Below, one piece after another: positions 55,814-64,000 of a stretch of 64,000 bases of DNA (its first letter is position 1; each line of letters starts with the position of its first letter). Source of the stretch: Candidatus Enterenecus merdae (GTDB lineage Bacteria; Bacillota; Clostridia; Oscillospirales; Oscillospiraceae); the NCBI GenBank assembly GCA_018716385.1, contig DVJZ01000049.1, positions 62,001-126,000 of the forward strand, read 5' to 3'. The position numbers and the translations under genes were made by a program. Under the pieces are notes generated by a model. That model saw nothing but the letters and a program-made list of their open reading frames with translations, ran no database searches and had not been told where the DNA came from.

Positions 55814-58141
55814 TTACACCTCTTCCCCGTCGCCTTCCGTCTTTTTGGCCGTGGTCTTTCGGGGGGTGGTTTTCTTGGCCGTTGTCTTCTTGGCTGTCGT
55901 CTTTTTCGTTGCGGTTCTGGACGCAGTCTTTCTGGCTTTGGTCTTTGGCGCCACTGCGTCTCCCTGCCCGGCCTCACCCGCTCCAGAATCTTGCGCCTCC
56001 TTCTTTACATAGCCCCCCCGCTTCTCCTCGGGGGTGAAGTTGGCGCAGTCCGGATTGATGCAGAACGGGCGCTTGAACCCTCGGCCAGACTTTTTGAACA
56101 TGGTCTGGCCACACACCGGGCAGTTGTCCTTCACCGGCACGTCCCAAGTCATGAAATCGCACCGCCGGGATTCATCCTTGCTGTTCAGATGCTCGCAGCA
56201 GTAGTAGGTGTACTGTTTGCCCGTGCGCTTGCTCACCCCGGTGCGCTTGACCAATCGGGCGCCGCACTTGGGGCACTTGCCCGGCATCTCCACCACCAGC
56301 GGCATGGTGAAGGTGCACTCCGGCCAGCCGGGGCAGGCCAAAAAACGGCCAAACCGCCCCGACTTCACCACCAGGTTGCGCCCGCATTGGGGACAGATCT
56401 CCTCCGTCACCTCGTCGGGTACCTTGATGCGCTCGCCATCCAAGTCCCGCTCAGCCCGCTCCAGCTCAGCGGAAAAGTCCTTGTAGAAGTCGCCCAGCAG
56501 CTGCTTCCAGCGCACCTGGCCCGACTCCACCTTGTCCAGCTCCCCCTCCATCTGGGCCGTGAAATCAGGGTCCACAATGTCGGGGAATTTATCCTTCATC
56601 AGCCCCGTGACCACCTCCCCCAGCGGGGTGGGGCGCAGGTGCCGCCCCTCCTTGACCACGTACTCCCGGTCGGTGATGGTGGAGATGGTGGGGGCGTAGG
56701 TGGACGGGCGGCCAATCCCCCGTTCCTCCAGGGCGCGGATGAGGGTGGCCTCGGTGTAGCGGGCGGGGGGCTGGGTGAAGTGCTGGATGCTCTCCATCCC
56801 CTGCAGCCGCAACTCCTCCCCCTCCTTCAGATCAGGCAGGGGGGATTGGGGCGCGTCCTCCTCGTCATCCCGGCTCTCTTCGTAGACCGCGGTAAAACCA
56901 TTGAACTTGATGGACGAGTGGGTGGCTCGGAACTGATAGCCCGCCGACTCCACCTCAATGGACACGCTGTCATACACCGCCGCCGCCATCTGGCAGGCCA
57001 GAAAACGGCTCCAGATCAGCTTGTACAGCCGGTACTGCTCCCCCGTCAGGTCCTTCTTGATCTGCTCAGGCGTCAGGTTCACATCGGAGGGGCGGATGGC
57101 CTCATGGGCGTCCTGGGCGTTGCCCTTGGCCTTGAAGCGCCGGGTCTTTTCGGGGTAGTAACGCGTCCCGTAGCGGCCCACGATGAAGGTTTTGGCCGCC
57201 GCCAGCGCCTCCTCGGACAGGCGCAGGGAGTCGGTACGCATATAGGTGATCAGGCCCACGGTGCCCTCCCCTTCAATGTCCACCCCTTCATAAAGCTGCT
57301 GGGCCACCGACATAGTGCGCCGGGGGGTCATGTTCAGCTTGCGGGAGGCCTCCTGCTGCAAGGTGGAGGTGATGAAGGGCGGGGCGGGGTTGCGGTTCTT
57401 ATCCTGGCGTTTGACGGCAGTCACCTGAAAGGCAGATTCCTTTACAGCATTGGACACCTCGTCCGCCTCTGCCTTGCTGCCCAGCTCCATCCGCTTGCCC
57501 CGGCCGTAAAACTCCGCCTGAAACCCGCCCAGGTTCGGGGCGATGCGGGCCAGGTCGACGGTGATGGTCCAGTACTCCTTGGGCTGGAAGGCACGGATCT
57601 CCTCCTCCCGCTCCACCACCAGGCGGGTGGCCACCGACTGCACCCGTCCGGCGGACAGCCCCCGCCGGATCTTCTTCCACAGCAGCGGGGAGAGCTGATA
57701 GCCCACAATCCGGTCCAGCACCCGGCGGGCCTGCTGGGCATCCACCAGGTTCTGGTCGATCTGCCGGGGGTGGGCGATGGAATCGGTGACCACCTTCCGG
57801 GTGATCTCGTTGAAGGTGACCCGGCAGGTCTTTTCCTGGGGCACCCCCAGCACCGACTGAAGGTGCCAGGAGATGGCCTCCCCCTCCCGGTCCGGGTCGG
57901 TGGCCAGGTAGACCGTCTGGCTGCCCTTGGCCGCCCGGCGCAGCTCGGACAGGGTGTCCTCCTTGGACTGGATGTCCTGGTAGTCCGGTTCAAAGCTGGT
58001 CAGATCCACCCCCAGCTTGCTCTTGGGCAAGTCCCGCACATGGCCCATGGAGGCCTTGACCTGGAAGTCAGGTCCCAGGTACTTCCCGATGGTCTTGGCC
58101 TTGGCCGGTGACTCCACGATCACTAAATTCTTCTTTGCCAT
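55814..58141 (-). CDS. topA: DNA topoisomerase I
   Basis: Type IA topoisomerase that relaxes negative supercoils. 775 residues: Toprim domain LVIVESPAKAKTIGKYLG and YLATDPDREGEAISWH, the SAGRVQSVATRLVVEREEE hinge, the catalytic tyrosine in GLITYMRTDSLRLSE near residue 305, then three C-terminal zinc ribbons (CPQCG...CPGWPEC, CPKCG...CC, CPVCG...CINPDC). The last 50 residues are a Lys/Thr repeat (TKKTTAKKTTAKKTTPRKTT). It follows dprA by 10 bp, the usual order dprA-topA. Confidence 0.97.
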   Translation of the reverse strand: MAKKNLVIVESPAKAKTIGKYLGPDFQVKASMGHVRDLPKSKLGVDLTSFEPDYQDIQSKEDTLSELRRAAKGSQTVYLATDPDREGEAISWHLQSVLGVPQEKTCRVTFNEITRKVVTDSIAHPRQIDQNLVDAQQARRVLDRIVGYQLSPLLWKKIRRGLSAGRVQSVATRLVVEREEEIRAFQPKEYWTITVDLARIAPNLGGFQAEFYGRGKRMELGSKAEADEVSNAVKESAFQVTAVKRQDKNRNPAPPFITSTLQQEASRKLNMTPRRTMSVAQQLYEGVDIEGEGTVGLITYMRTDSLRLSEEALAAAKTFIVGRYGTRYYPEKTRRFKAKGNAQDAHEAIRPSDVNLTPEQIKKDLTGEQYRLYKLIWSRFLACQMAAAVYDSVSIEVESAGYQFRATHSSIKFNGFTAVYEESRDDEEDAPQSPLPDLKEGEELRLQGMESIQHFTQPPARYTEATLIRALEERGIGRPSTYAPTISTITDREYVVKEGRHLRPTPLGEVVTGLMKDKFPDIVDPDFTAQMEGELDKVESGQVRWKQLLGDFYKDFSAELERAERDLDGERIKVPDEVTEEICPQCGRNLVVKSGRFGRFLACPGWPECTFTMPLVVEMPGKCPKCGARLVKRTGVSKRTGKQYTYYCCEHLNSKDESRRCDFMTWDVPVKDNCPVCGQTMFKKSGRGFKRPFCINPDCANFTPEEKRGGYVKKEAQDSGAGEAGQGDAVAPKTKARKTASRTATKKTTAKKTTAKKTTPRKTTAKKTEGDGEEV

Positions 58142-58151
58142 AAATGATCCC

Positions 58152-59402
58152 TTACTCCGTCTTCCATCTGACCGCCAGACAAAAGCGCTTGCCGCTCTCC
58201 TCCCGCACGTAGCCCTGCACCTGGAGAATGGTCAGCGCAGACAGCACCCGGCGCACGGGCAGTTGGGTCTGCTCCACCACGTCGTCCGCCTTCCGGGCCC
58301 CCTGCTCCAGGGCGCGCAGAACGGCTTGCTGATCGTCGGTCAGTTTTTCTTGACATTCCTTCCAGTCAATATATGCCTCCCCAGGGGGGATGTCAACCTC
58401 TTTTTTCTCCTCCCGGCTGATCTGGGGCTCTGGGATCTGGCGCTGGAGCTGGCCGTTCTGGGCACCCTCCAGGCGCTGGCGGGTCTCCTCGGGGGACAGC
58501 CCCGCCCGGCGGCCCAGCCGCTGTGGAAAGCGGTCGGCGAACTCACACAGCACATCCTCCCCACTGAGGATCAGTTTGGCCGCCCCCTCCTGGATCAGCC
58601 GGTTGGTTCCCTCGCTGGCCGGCGCGTCCCAGGGGCCGGGCACGGCAAACACCTCCCGATCCTGCTCCAGGGCATGGCCCACGGTGTGCAGCGTTCCGCC
58701 GTAGCGGGGGCTTTCCACCGCCACCACCCCCACGCACAGCCCGCTGATGATCCGGTTGCGCACGGGAAACAGCGGCCCCCGGGGCTCCGTCCCCGGCGGG
58801 TTTTCCGAGATCAGCGCCCCAGAGGCGGCCACGTCCTCAAACAGGTAGCGGTTCTCCTTGGGATAGACCACATCAATGCCCCCGGCCAGCACGGACGCCA
58901 CCGTACCACCCGCTTGCAGCGCGCCCCGCACCGCCGCAGCATCGATCCCCTCGGCGATGCCGGACACCAGCAGCGCCCCACGCCGGGCCAGCTCCATGGC
59001 CAGCTGGGTGGCCGCGCGCACCCCATAGGGGGTGGCCGACCGGGTGCCCACCACGGCGATGGCCGCCTCCTCGTCAAAGGCGATGGGCTTGCCCTTCCAA
59101 TACAGCACCGGCGGGGGCTGGTGGATGGCGGCCAACCGCTCAGGATACAGGGCGTCCTGGAGGGTCAGGATCTGAATGCCCAGCCGGTCGCAGTCACCCA
59201 GGATGCGGTCGGCCTGGTCCAGGGACTTGTCCCCCAGCGACTGGGCCGCCCCCTGGGACAGCCCCTCCACCAGGCGATATTCCCCTTGATCTGCAAAGTA
59301 GGCCCCCTCTGGCGATCCGAAATGGCGGAGCACCGCCGTCATCTGCTGGCCGGACAGCCCCTGTCGAGTGGTCAGCCACAGCCAGTATTTCAGGTTTGCC
59401 AT
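58152..59402 (-). CDS. dprA: DNA-processing protein DprA
   Basis: Loads RecA onto incoming single-stranded DNA during transformation. 416 residues: an N-terminal helical domain (YWLWLTTRQGLSGQQMTAVL), the Rossmann-like DNA_processg_A domain with VVGTRSATPYGVRAATQLAM and ALLVSGIAEGIDAAAVRGAL, and a C-terminal winged helix (LTDDQQAVLRALEQGARKAD, VVEQTQLPVRRVLSALTI). I start at ATG 59402, overlapping the methyltransferase gene by 13 bp. No other competence gene is in the window, so transformation itself is not shown. Confidence 0.94.
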   Translation of the reverse strand: MANLKYWLWLTTRQGLSGQQMTAVLRHFGSPEGAYFADQGEYRLVEGLSQGAAQSLGDKSLDQADRILGDCDRLGIQILTLQDALYPERLAAIHQPPPVLYWKGKPIAFDEEAAIAVVGTRSATPYGVRAATQLAMELARRGALLVSGIAEGIDAAAVRGALQAGGTVASVLAGGIDVVYPKENRYLFEDVAASGALISENPPGTEPRGPLFPVRNRIISGLCVGVVAVESPRYGGTLHTVGHALEQDREVFAVPGPWDAPASEGTNRLIQEGAAKLILSGEDVLCEFADRFPQRLGRRAGLSPEETRQRLEGAQNGQLQRQIPEPQISREEKKEVDIPPGEAYIDWKECQEKLTDDQQAVLRALEQGARKADDVVEQTQLPVRRVLSALTILQVQGYVREESGKRFCLAVRWKTE

Positions 59403-60217
59403 GCCCCCATCTCCCCTTCCCCACTCTCTGGATGGCCCGGCAGACTGGCCCTGCCCATCTCCCACAGCACCACCGCTGCGGCCACCGCCGCGTTGAGCGA
59501 CTCGCACCGCCCGCGCATGGGGATGCGGATGCTCCCCTGGCACAGCGCCAGCCCCTGGGGGGATACCCCCCGGCCCTCGCTGCCGATGATCACCCCGGCC
59601 CGCTCCAACTTGGCCTGGCGCACGTCCTGGCAGGAGTCCGTCAGGGCGGCGGCATACAGAGGGATCCCCACCTGGGCCAGCTTGTCCGCAGCCCCTTCCA
59701 GCGTGTCCTCATACACCGGCAGTCGGAACACCGCCCCCATGGTAGCGCGCACCGTCTTGGGGCTCCAGGGGTCGGCACAGGCATTGCATAAGATCAGCCC
59801 ATCCGCCCCAAAGGCGTCTGCCGTGCGCCAGATGGTGCCCACATTGCCCGGGTCCTGCACCCCGTCCAGCAGCAGGTACCGGCCGCCGGAGGGCCGCTGG
59901 GGCAGCGGGCCCAGTTCGCCCTTGGCCAGAAACAGGATCCCCTGGGCGCTCTTGGTGTCTGACAGGGATGCCATGAGCGACTCCGGCACTTCCACCTGCC
60001 GGACCTGCGGTGGCAGCGCCGGCAAGGGTGTGTCTGGGGTAAAGAGCACCGCCTCCAGCCGCGCCCCCCACCGCAGGGCCTCCTGGAGCAGCTTTGGCCC
60101 CTCCCCCAGCAGCACCCCCTCCTGCCGACGCTCTGACCGCCGGTCCCGCAGCCGCCTCACCCGGACGGCGAGCGGATTGCTCCGGCTGGTGATCCGTTCC
60201 GGGCTCACTTCCCGCAC
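59390..60217 (-). CDS. TrmH/SpoU family RNA methyltransferase
   Basis: 275-residue SPOUT-class 2'-O-ribose methyltransferase. An N-terminal substrate-binding domain (EGVLLGEGPKLLQEALRWGA) precedes the catalytic domain with motif 1 LDGVQDPGNVGTIWRTADAF, motif 2 GVIIGSEGRGVS and motif 3 IPMRGRCESLNAAVAAAVVL, which form the deep knot that binds S-adenosylmethionine. The target could be 23S rRNA (RlmB-like) or tRNA; length and N-terminal domain favour the former. It overlaps ktrA by 13 bp and dprA by 13 bp. Confidence 0.93.
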   Translation of the reverse strand: MREVSPERITSRSNPLAVRVRRLRDRRSERRQEGVLLGEGPKLLQEALRWGARLEAVLFTPDTPLPALPPQVRQVEVPESLMASLSDTKSAQGILFLAKGELGPLPQRPSGGRYLLLDGVQDPGNVGTIWRTADAFGADGLILCNACADPWSPKTVRATMGAVFRLPVYEDTLEGAADKLAQVGIPLYAAALTDSCQDVRQAKLERAGVIIGSEGRGVSPQGLALCQGSIRIPMRGRCESLNAAVAAAVVLWEMGRASLPGHPESGEGEMGAWQT

Positions 60218-60852
60218 AGGGCGGTGATGTCCGCGTCTTTGCCCAAAACGATCAATTTGTCCCCTTCGGTCAGAATCCAGTCCGCCCCAGGGGCCACATG
60301 GAACTCACTGCCCCGGCGCACCGCGATGACGTTGACCTTGCACTTGGCCCGCACATCCAGCTCCCGGATGGTGCGCTGTACCCAGCTCGGGGGGATGTCC
60401 ACCTCCACGATGGCAAACTCCGGGGACAGGTCGATAAAGTTCAAAATGTTGGACCGGGCCAGCCCTTGGGCCGTCTTGATGCCCATCTCGTGCTCGGGGA
60501 ACACCACAAGGTCGGCCCCGATCTTCTCCAGCAGGCGCTGATGCACATGGCTCTGGGCCTTGCAGATCACCTTGGGTACGCCGGCCTCCTTCAAGCGCAT
60601 GGTGATCAGCGCGCTGCTGCCCACGTCGTCGCCCACGGTGACTACGGCGCAGTCATAGTCCTGCACCCCAATGGCCTGGAGTACTGCGGGATCCCGGCCG
60701 TCCCCAGTGACTGCGTGGGTCACATGGTCGGCGATGTTCTGCACATTCTCCGCCTTAACGTCCATGGCCAGCACATCCTTGCCCACGCTGTACAGCTCCC
60801 TGGCCACGGCGGTTCCAAAACGACCCAACCCAATGACAATAAAGTTTTTCAT
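60205..60852 (-). CDS. ktrA: Potassium uptake regulatory protein KtrA (TrkA-type)
   Basis: Cytoplasmic ring-forming subunit that gates the KtrB channel. 215 residues: an RCK_N domain with FIVIGLGRFGTAVARELYSV (nucleotide-binding GxGxxG), VLAMDVKAENVQN and VTVGDDVGSSALITMRL, and an RCK_C domain (IPPSWVQRTIRELDVRAKCK, VAPGADWILTEGDKLIVLGK). ATG 60852 is six bases after GGAGG; ATG 60855 is possible. It follows ktrB by 57 bp, so the two make one uptake system. Confidence 0.93.
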   Translation of the reverse strand: MKNFIVIGLGRFGTAVARELYSVGKDVLAMDVKAENVQNIADHVTHAVTGDGRDPAVLQAIGVQDYDCAVVTVGDDVGSSALITMRLKEAGVPKVICKAQSHVHQRLLEKIGADLVVFPEHEMGIKTAQGLARSNILNFIDLSPEFAIVEVDIPPSWVQRTIRELDVRAKCKVNVIAVRRGSEFHVAPGADWILTEGDKLIVLGKDADITALCGK

Positions 60853-60909
60853 CATTGACCTCCATTCATTTCGTTCCCTCGCGCGATACCTTGACCATCG
60901 CACCTGAAC

Positions 60910-62259
60910 TTATCCGATCATCACGTCGGTCTCTGGATAGCAGATCTTGCTCTTGGCAGGATTTTGTGCCAGGAAAGCCAGGGAGAAGGACACAAAGCCC
61001 ACCCGGCCCAGATACATCAGCAGGATCAGGATGATGTGGGAGGCGCTGCCCAGCCCTGGCGTGATGCCGGTGGTCACCCCCACTGTGGCCATGGCTGACG
61101 CCGTCTCGTAGGCTGCCGCCAGATAGGGTACGCCGTCCAGCACCGCGATGGAGATGGACGCGGCCAAAAACAGGATGCCAACTACCAGCAGCAGCGTCAC
61201 CGCCGAGAGCACCTTCTGCTGTGGGATGGTGCGTCCCCGCACGCTCACCGTCCCCTGCCCCCGCAGGCCAGAGCGCAGCGACAGCAGCAGCACCCCAACT
61301 GTCCCCGTTTTCAGCCCCCCCGCGCAGGAGCCCGAGGAGCCCCCGGTGAGCATCAGCAGGATGCACATCACAAGGGACACGTCGGTGAGCGCCCCCTGGC
61401 TGATGGAGTAGAAGCCGGCCGTGCGCAGGGTAGCCGACTGGAACAGGGCGTTGAGCAGGCTCTGTCCAAAGGGCATGGAGGCCATGGTTCCCCCGTTATC
61501 GTACTCGCTGAGCAGGAAGAAGGCCGCGCCAAAGGCCAGCAGGAAGCCGGTCAGGAGCAGGACCATCTTGCTGTACAGGGACAGGAACTTCCACCTGCGC
61601 CGGCGCTTGATCTCCTCCCAGACAAAGAAGCCCAGGCCGCCGCAGACGATGAGGGCAGCCACGGTAAGTAGTACCACCGGGTTGTCGTCATAGGTGGACA
61701 GGCTGCCGATCTTCTCCGTGCCGAAGATGTCAAAGCCGGCGTTGCAAAAGGCGGAGATGGAGGTGAAGAGCCCTTTCCAAAGGGCCTGTGCCCCGAACCG
61801 GGGCCAAAAGCACACCGTTAGGATCAGTGCCCCCGCCCCCTCAAAGGCAAAGGTGGTCTTCAGCGCGCCCCGAACCAGGCGGGCTACGTCACCCATGTCA
61901 TTCAAATTGAAGTTGGACACGGCCATCAGCCGCTGGCTGAGGGACAGCTTCCGTTTGACCCTCATGGCCATCAGGAAGATCACCGTCATGAACCCCAGCC
62001 CACCCAGCTGGATCATAGCCAGGATGACCACCTGGCCAAATAGCGTCCATGCCGACAGGGTGTCCACCAGGATCAGGCCGGTGACGCAGGTAGCCGAGGT
62101 GGCAGTAAACAGCGCCGTCATGGGCCCGCAGCTCTGGCCGGACACCGAGGCGATGGGCAGCATCAGCAGCAGAGCCCCACACAGGATCACCGCGGCAAAG
62201 GAGATGGCTACCACTTGGGCCGCCCGCATCACCCGCCGCCGCTTTACTCTGGACTTCAA
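60910..62259 (-). CDS. ktrB: Potassium uptake membrane subunit KtrB (TrkH-type)
   Basis: Four-repeat potassium channel-like translocating subunit, 449 residues with about eight to ten membrane helices. Selectivity-filter loops are visible in each repeat: TATSATCVTGLILV, SISAFCNAGFDIFG, FQSATLRTAGFYSI and TASAMATVGVTTGI. I start at TTG 62259 (LKSRVKRRRVMRAA), because GAGGTGACGCTT lies just upstream; the ATG at 62292 lies in the lysS terminator. The ktrA gene follows. Uptake is expected to depend on Na+ or proton motive force. Confidence 0.88.
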   Translation of the reverse strand: MKSRVKRRRVMRAAQVVAISFAAVILCGALLLMLPIASVSGQSCGPMTALFTATSATCVTGLILVDTLSAWTLFGQVVILAMIQLGGLGFMTVIFLMAMRVKRKLSLSQRLMAVSNFNLNDMGDVARLVRGALKTTFAFEGAGALILTVCFWPRFGAQALWKGLFTSISAFCNAGFDIFGTEKIGSLSTYDDNPVVLLTVAALIVCGGLGFFVWEEIKRRRRWKFLSLYSKMVLLLTGFLLAFGAAFFLLSEYDNGGTMASMPFGQSLLNALFQSATLRTAGFYSISQGALTDVSLVMCILLMLTGGSSGSCAGGLKTGTVGVLLLSLRSGLRGQGTVSVRGRTIPQQKVLSAVTLLLVVGILFLAASISIAVLDGVPYLAAAYETASAMATVGVTTGITPGLGSASHIILILLMYLGRVGFVSFSLAFLAQNPAKSKICYPETDVMIG

Positions 62260-62288
62260 AAGCGTCACCTCATTCTGGACACGCAAAG

Positions 62289-62320
62289 GCATACCGGTCG
62301 GCCAGCAGCCACCGGTATGC
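62289..62320 (-). terminator. Hairpin after lysS
   Basis: Ten-base-pair stem (62289-62298 with 62311-62320) around a GC-rich loop; on the minus strand it is followed only by a short T-run. The other candidate start of ktrB lies inside it. Confidence 0.55.
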
Positions 62321-62329
62321 CCTTCGCAG

Positions 62330-63835
62330 TCAATCCAATGGTTTCATGGTGGGGAAGAGCAGCACTTCCCGGATGGAGTCGTTGTTGGTCAGCATCATCA
62401 CGCACCGGTCGATGCCGATGCCCAGCCCACCGGTGGGCGGCAGGCCATATTCCAGGGCAGTGAGGTAGTCCTCGTCCATCATACCCGCCTCCTCGTCGCC
62501 CCCCTCCCGGAGCTGCACCTGGCGCTGGAAGCGCTGGCGCTGGTCAATGGGGTCATTGAGCTCGGAAAAGGCGTTGCCCATCTCATTGCAGCATACGAAT
62601 AGCTCAAACCGCTCTGTCAGTCTTGGATCCTTTACAGAGCGCTTGGCCAAGGGCGACACGTCCACCGGATGCATGGTGATGAAGGTGGGCTGCACCAGGT
62701 GCTCCTCCACCTTTTGATCAAAGACCTCGTACAGGGCGTTGCCCCATGTGGACGGGGCGGTAGCCGGCAGCTCCACCCCCACCGACTTGGCCATGGCCAC
62801 CGCCTGGGCATCGTCGGACACGGCCATGAAGTCCAGCCCCGTGTATTGCAGCACCGCCTCGGCCATGGTCAGCCTGGGCCAACCCGGGGTCAGGTCCAGC
62901 GCTTTGCCCTGCCATTCCAGCTGATAACTGCCCAGGATCTTCTGGGCCGCCGAGGACAGCAGCTGTTCAAACAGGTCCATCATGTCGTGGAAGTCGGCGT
63001 AGGCCTGGTACAGCTCCACCGAGGTGAACTCGGGGTTGTGCTTGGTATCCATCCCCTCATTGCGGAAGATACGGCCAATTTCATACACCCGCTCCAGGCC
63101 GCCCACCACCAGCCGCTTCAGGTGCAGCTCGGTGGCGATGCGCAGATACATGTCGATGTCCAGGGTGTTATGATGGGTGATAAAGGGCCGGGCGGTGGCC
63201 CCGCCGGAGATGGTGCTCAGTACCGGAGTCTCCACCTCTATATAACCCCGCGCGTCCAGGAAATCCCGGATATGCTTGATGAACTTGGAGCGCACCTCAA
63301 AGGTGCGGCGCACCTCCGGGTTGACGATCAGGTCCACGTACCGCTGCCGGCAGCGGGTCTCCACGTCGGTCAGGCCGTGGAATTTTTCCGGCAGGGGCAG
63401 CAGGGACTTTGCCAGCAGGGTGATGACCGCCGCCTTGATGGAGATCTCCCCCCGCTGGGTGCGAAACACTTCCCCGTCTACCCCGACGAGGTCGCCGATA
63501 TCATACTTCTTGAAGGCAGCCAGCGCCTGCTCCCCCACGTCGTCAATGCGCACGTACAGCTGGATGCGGCCGCCCCCGTCCTGCAGGTCTGCGAATACTG
63601 CCTTGCCCATCCCCCGCTTGCTCATCAATCGACCGGCCAGGCGCACCCGCTGCCCCTCCAGCTGTTGGAAGTCTGCCTTCACCTGGTCGCTGTGGTGGGT
63701 CACGTCATATCTGGTCTGGGTGAAGGGGTCCTCTCCCGCCGCACGCAGCTGCTCCAGCTTGTCTCTGCGGATCTGCAGCAGTTCGGGCAGGGAGGGTTCT
63801 CCCTGGCTGGTCGGATCGGGCCTGTGCTCGGACAT
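62330..63835 (-). CDS. lysS: Lysyl-tRNA synthetase (class II)
   Basis: Charges tRNA-Lys. 501 residues: an N-terminal anticodon-binding OB fold (VRLAGRLMSKRGMGKAVFAD, LQDGGGRIQLYVRIDD) and the class II catalytic core with motif 1 near KFIKHIRDFLDARGYIEVET, motif 2 in RIFRNEGMDTKHNPEFTSVE and motif 3 in GLPPTGGLGIGIDRCVMML. AGAAGGGAAGG precedes the ATG. It follows greA by 35 bp, a common pair in Firmicutes. Confidence 0.97.
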   Translation of the reverse strand: MSEHRPDPTSQGEPSLPELLQIRRDKLEQLRAAGEDPFTQTRYDVTHHSDQVKADFQQLEGQRVRLAGRLMSKRGMGKAVFADLQDGGGRIQLYVRIDDVGEQALAAFKKYDIGDLVGVDGEVFRTQRGEISIKAAVITLLAKSLLPLPEKFHGLTDVETRCRQRYVDLIVNPEVRRTFEVRSKFIKHIRDFLDARGYIEVETPVLSTISGGATARPFITHHNTLDIDMYLRIATELHLKRLVVGGLERVYEIGRIFRNEGMDTKHNPEFTSVELYQAYADFHDMMDLFEQLLSSAAQKILGSYQLEWQGKALDLTPGWPRLTMAEAVLQYTGLDFMAVSDDAQAVAMAKSVGVELPATAPSTWGNALYEVFDQKVEEHLVQPTFITMHPVDVSPLAKRSVKDPRLTERFELFVCCNEMGNAFSELNDPIDQRQRFQRQVQLREGGDEEAGMMDEDYLTALEYGLPPTGGLGIGIDRCVMMLTNNDSIREVLLFPTMKPLD

Positions 63836-63869
63836 AGCGCTTCCTTCCCTTCTTCTTTTGTGACCATCA

Positions 63870-64000
63870 GGTTCAGCGCTGGATGTCCAGCACCTTATAC
63901 TCCACGTTCCCCGCGGGGGCCTCCACCACCACGGTCTCCCCCACCGCCTTACCCAGCAGGGCGCGGCCGAAAGGGGACTCCTCCGAGATCCGACCGTTCA
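63870..64000 (-). CDS. greA: Transcription elongation factor GreA, 3' end only
   Basis: The last 43 codons of greA; the rest lies beyond the window. The frame reads GRISEESPFGRALLGKAVGE, TVVVEAPAGNVEYKVLDIQ and ends at 63870. This is the conserved C-terminal FKBP-like domain of GreA, which lets stalled RNA polymerase cut its transcript. Its place before lysS supports the call. Confidence 0.92.

Noticed and set aside
55991-58111. 706-codon plus-strand frame opposite topA
   Set aside because: Rich in His, Gly, Leu and Gln with no family pattern. It is the mirror of GC-rich third positions in topA. Similar shadows lie opposite dprA (58017-60227), ispH (39874-41721), fabK/fabH (15539-17434) and scpA.

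Overview
The window is chromosomal DNA of a GC-rich, endospore-forming member of the Firmicutes (Clostridia). A Flavonifractor/Lawsonibacter/Intestinimonas-like Oscillospiraceae lineage is the best inference. The reasons are the sporulation genes (spoIVFA/spoIVFB-like, ytfJ/gerW, a SpoIID-like protein, a stand-alone Spo0A C-terminal domain), the FabK/FabT/AccABCD type II fatty acid locus, the IspH-S1 fusion protein, the PlsX/PlsC phospholipid genes, Rex, and many -10/-35 promoters of the low-GC Gram-positive type in a roughly 60% GC background. I see no prophage, insertion sequence, integrase, rRNA operon or CRISPR array. Most of the window is core housekeeping DNA on the minus strand, so many long frames opposite real genes are codon-bias shadows.

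Layout. 1-4.2 kb: minus-strand operon rplS, rbgA, rnhB, yraN, M19 dipeptidase, thrC (cut by the window edge). 4.3-5.4 kb: an isolated rmlB/rfbB-type dehydratase. 5.4-8.3 kb: spoIVFA-like and spoIVFB behind a very good sigma-E promoter, an EFR1 flavodoxin/ferredoxin, and a UvrA C-terminal remnant. 8.4-10.4 kb: yerC, a methyltransferase and hslO. 10.5-11.0 kb: a Val-Asp-Phe-Gly-Cys tRNA operon. 11.4-21.3 kb: a complete malonyl-CoA and type II fatty acid synthesis operon transcribed acpP, accB, accC, accD, accA, fabH, fabK, fabD, fabG, fabF, fabZ, fabT-like. It has a repeated AT-rich operator-like motif in its leader and a hairpin after acpP. 21.5-24.4 kb: single tRNAs for Pro, Thr and Arg, with hairpin repeats, trxA and a DUF362 ferredoxin-like protein.

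24.5-30.5 kb: rex with an SLH protein, then a plus-strand group of a small beta-sandwich protein, a SpoIID-like/peptidoglycan-binding protein and a second peptidoglycan-binding protein, then a DUF4364 regulator with a CmpB-type membrane protein. These face a small Spo0A-C protein whose upstream region carries 0A-box-like sites. 30.6-36.7 kb: deoC, a BMP lipoprotein and NupOPQ-type ABC genes, that is, nucleoside uptake plus deoxyribose-phosphate breakdown. 36.9-39.5 kb: an XRE regulator overlapping an exporter-type ABC gene. 39.6-45.2 kb: RpiR-type regulator, HI0933 flavoprotein, cmk, plsC and the ispH-S1 fusion.

45.3-49.8 kb: scpA, scpB, DUF2953, ytfJ, dacB-type carboxypeptidase, rluB. 49.9-51.4 kb: a frameshifted MATE transporter behind a structured leader containing a terminator-like hairpin. 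51.5-54.9 kb: trmFO, plsX, a second ACP and rnc. 54.9-55.8 kb: two small XRE regulators and an unknown 85-residue ORF. 55.8-60.9 kb: topA, dprA, a SpoU methyltransferase and ktrA. 60.9-64 kb: ktrB, lysS and the 3' end of greA.

Functionally the window joins membrane lipid building (acc/fab, plsX/ACP, plsC) to redox and sporulation functions. The least understood parts are the 26.3-30.5 kb sporulation-flavoured cluster, the MATE leader, the tRNA-linked hairpin repeats and the XRE pair. All names rest on motif recognition by eye; no database search was run.
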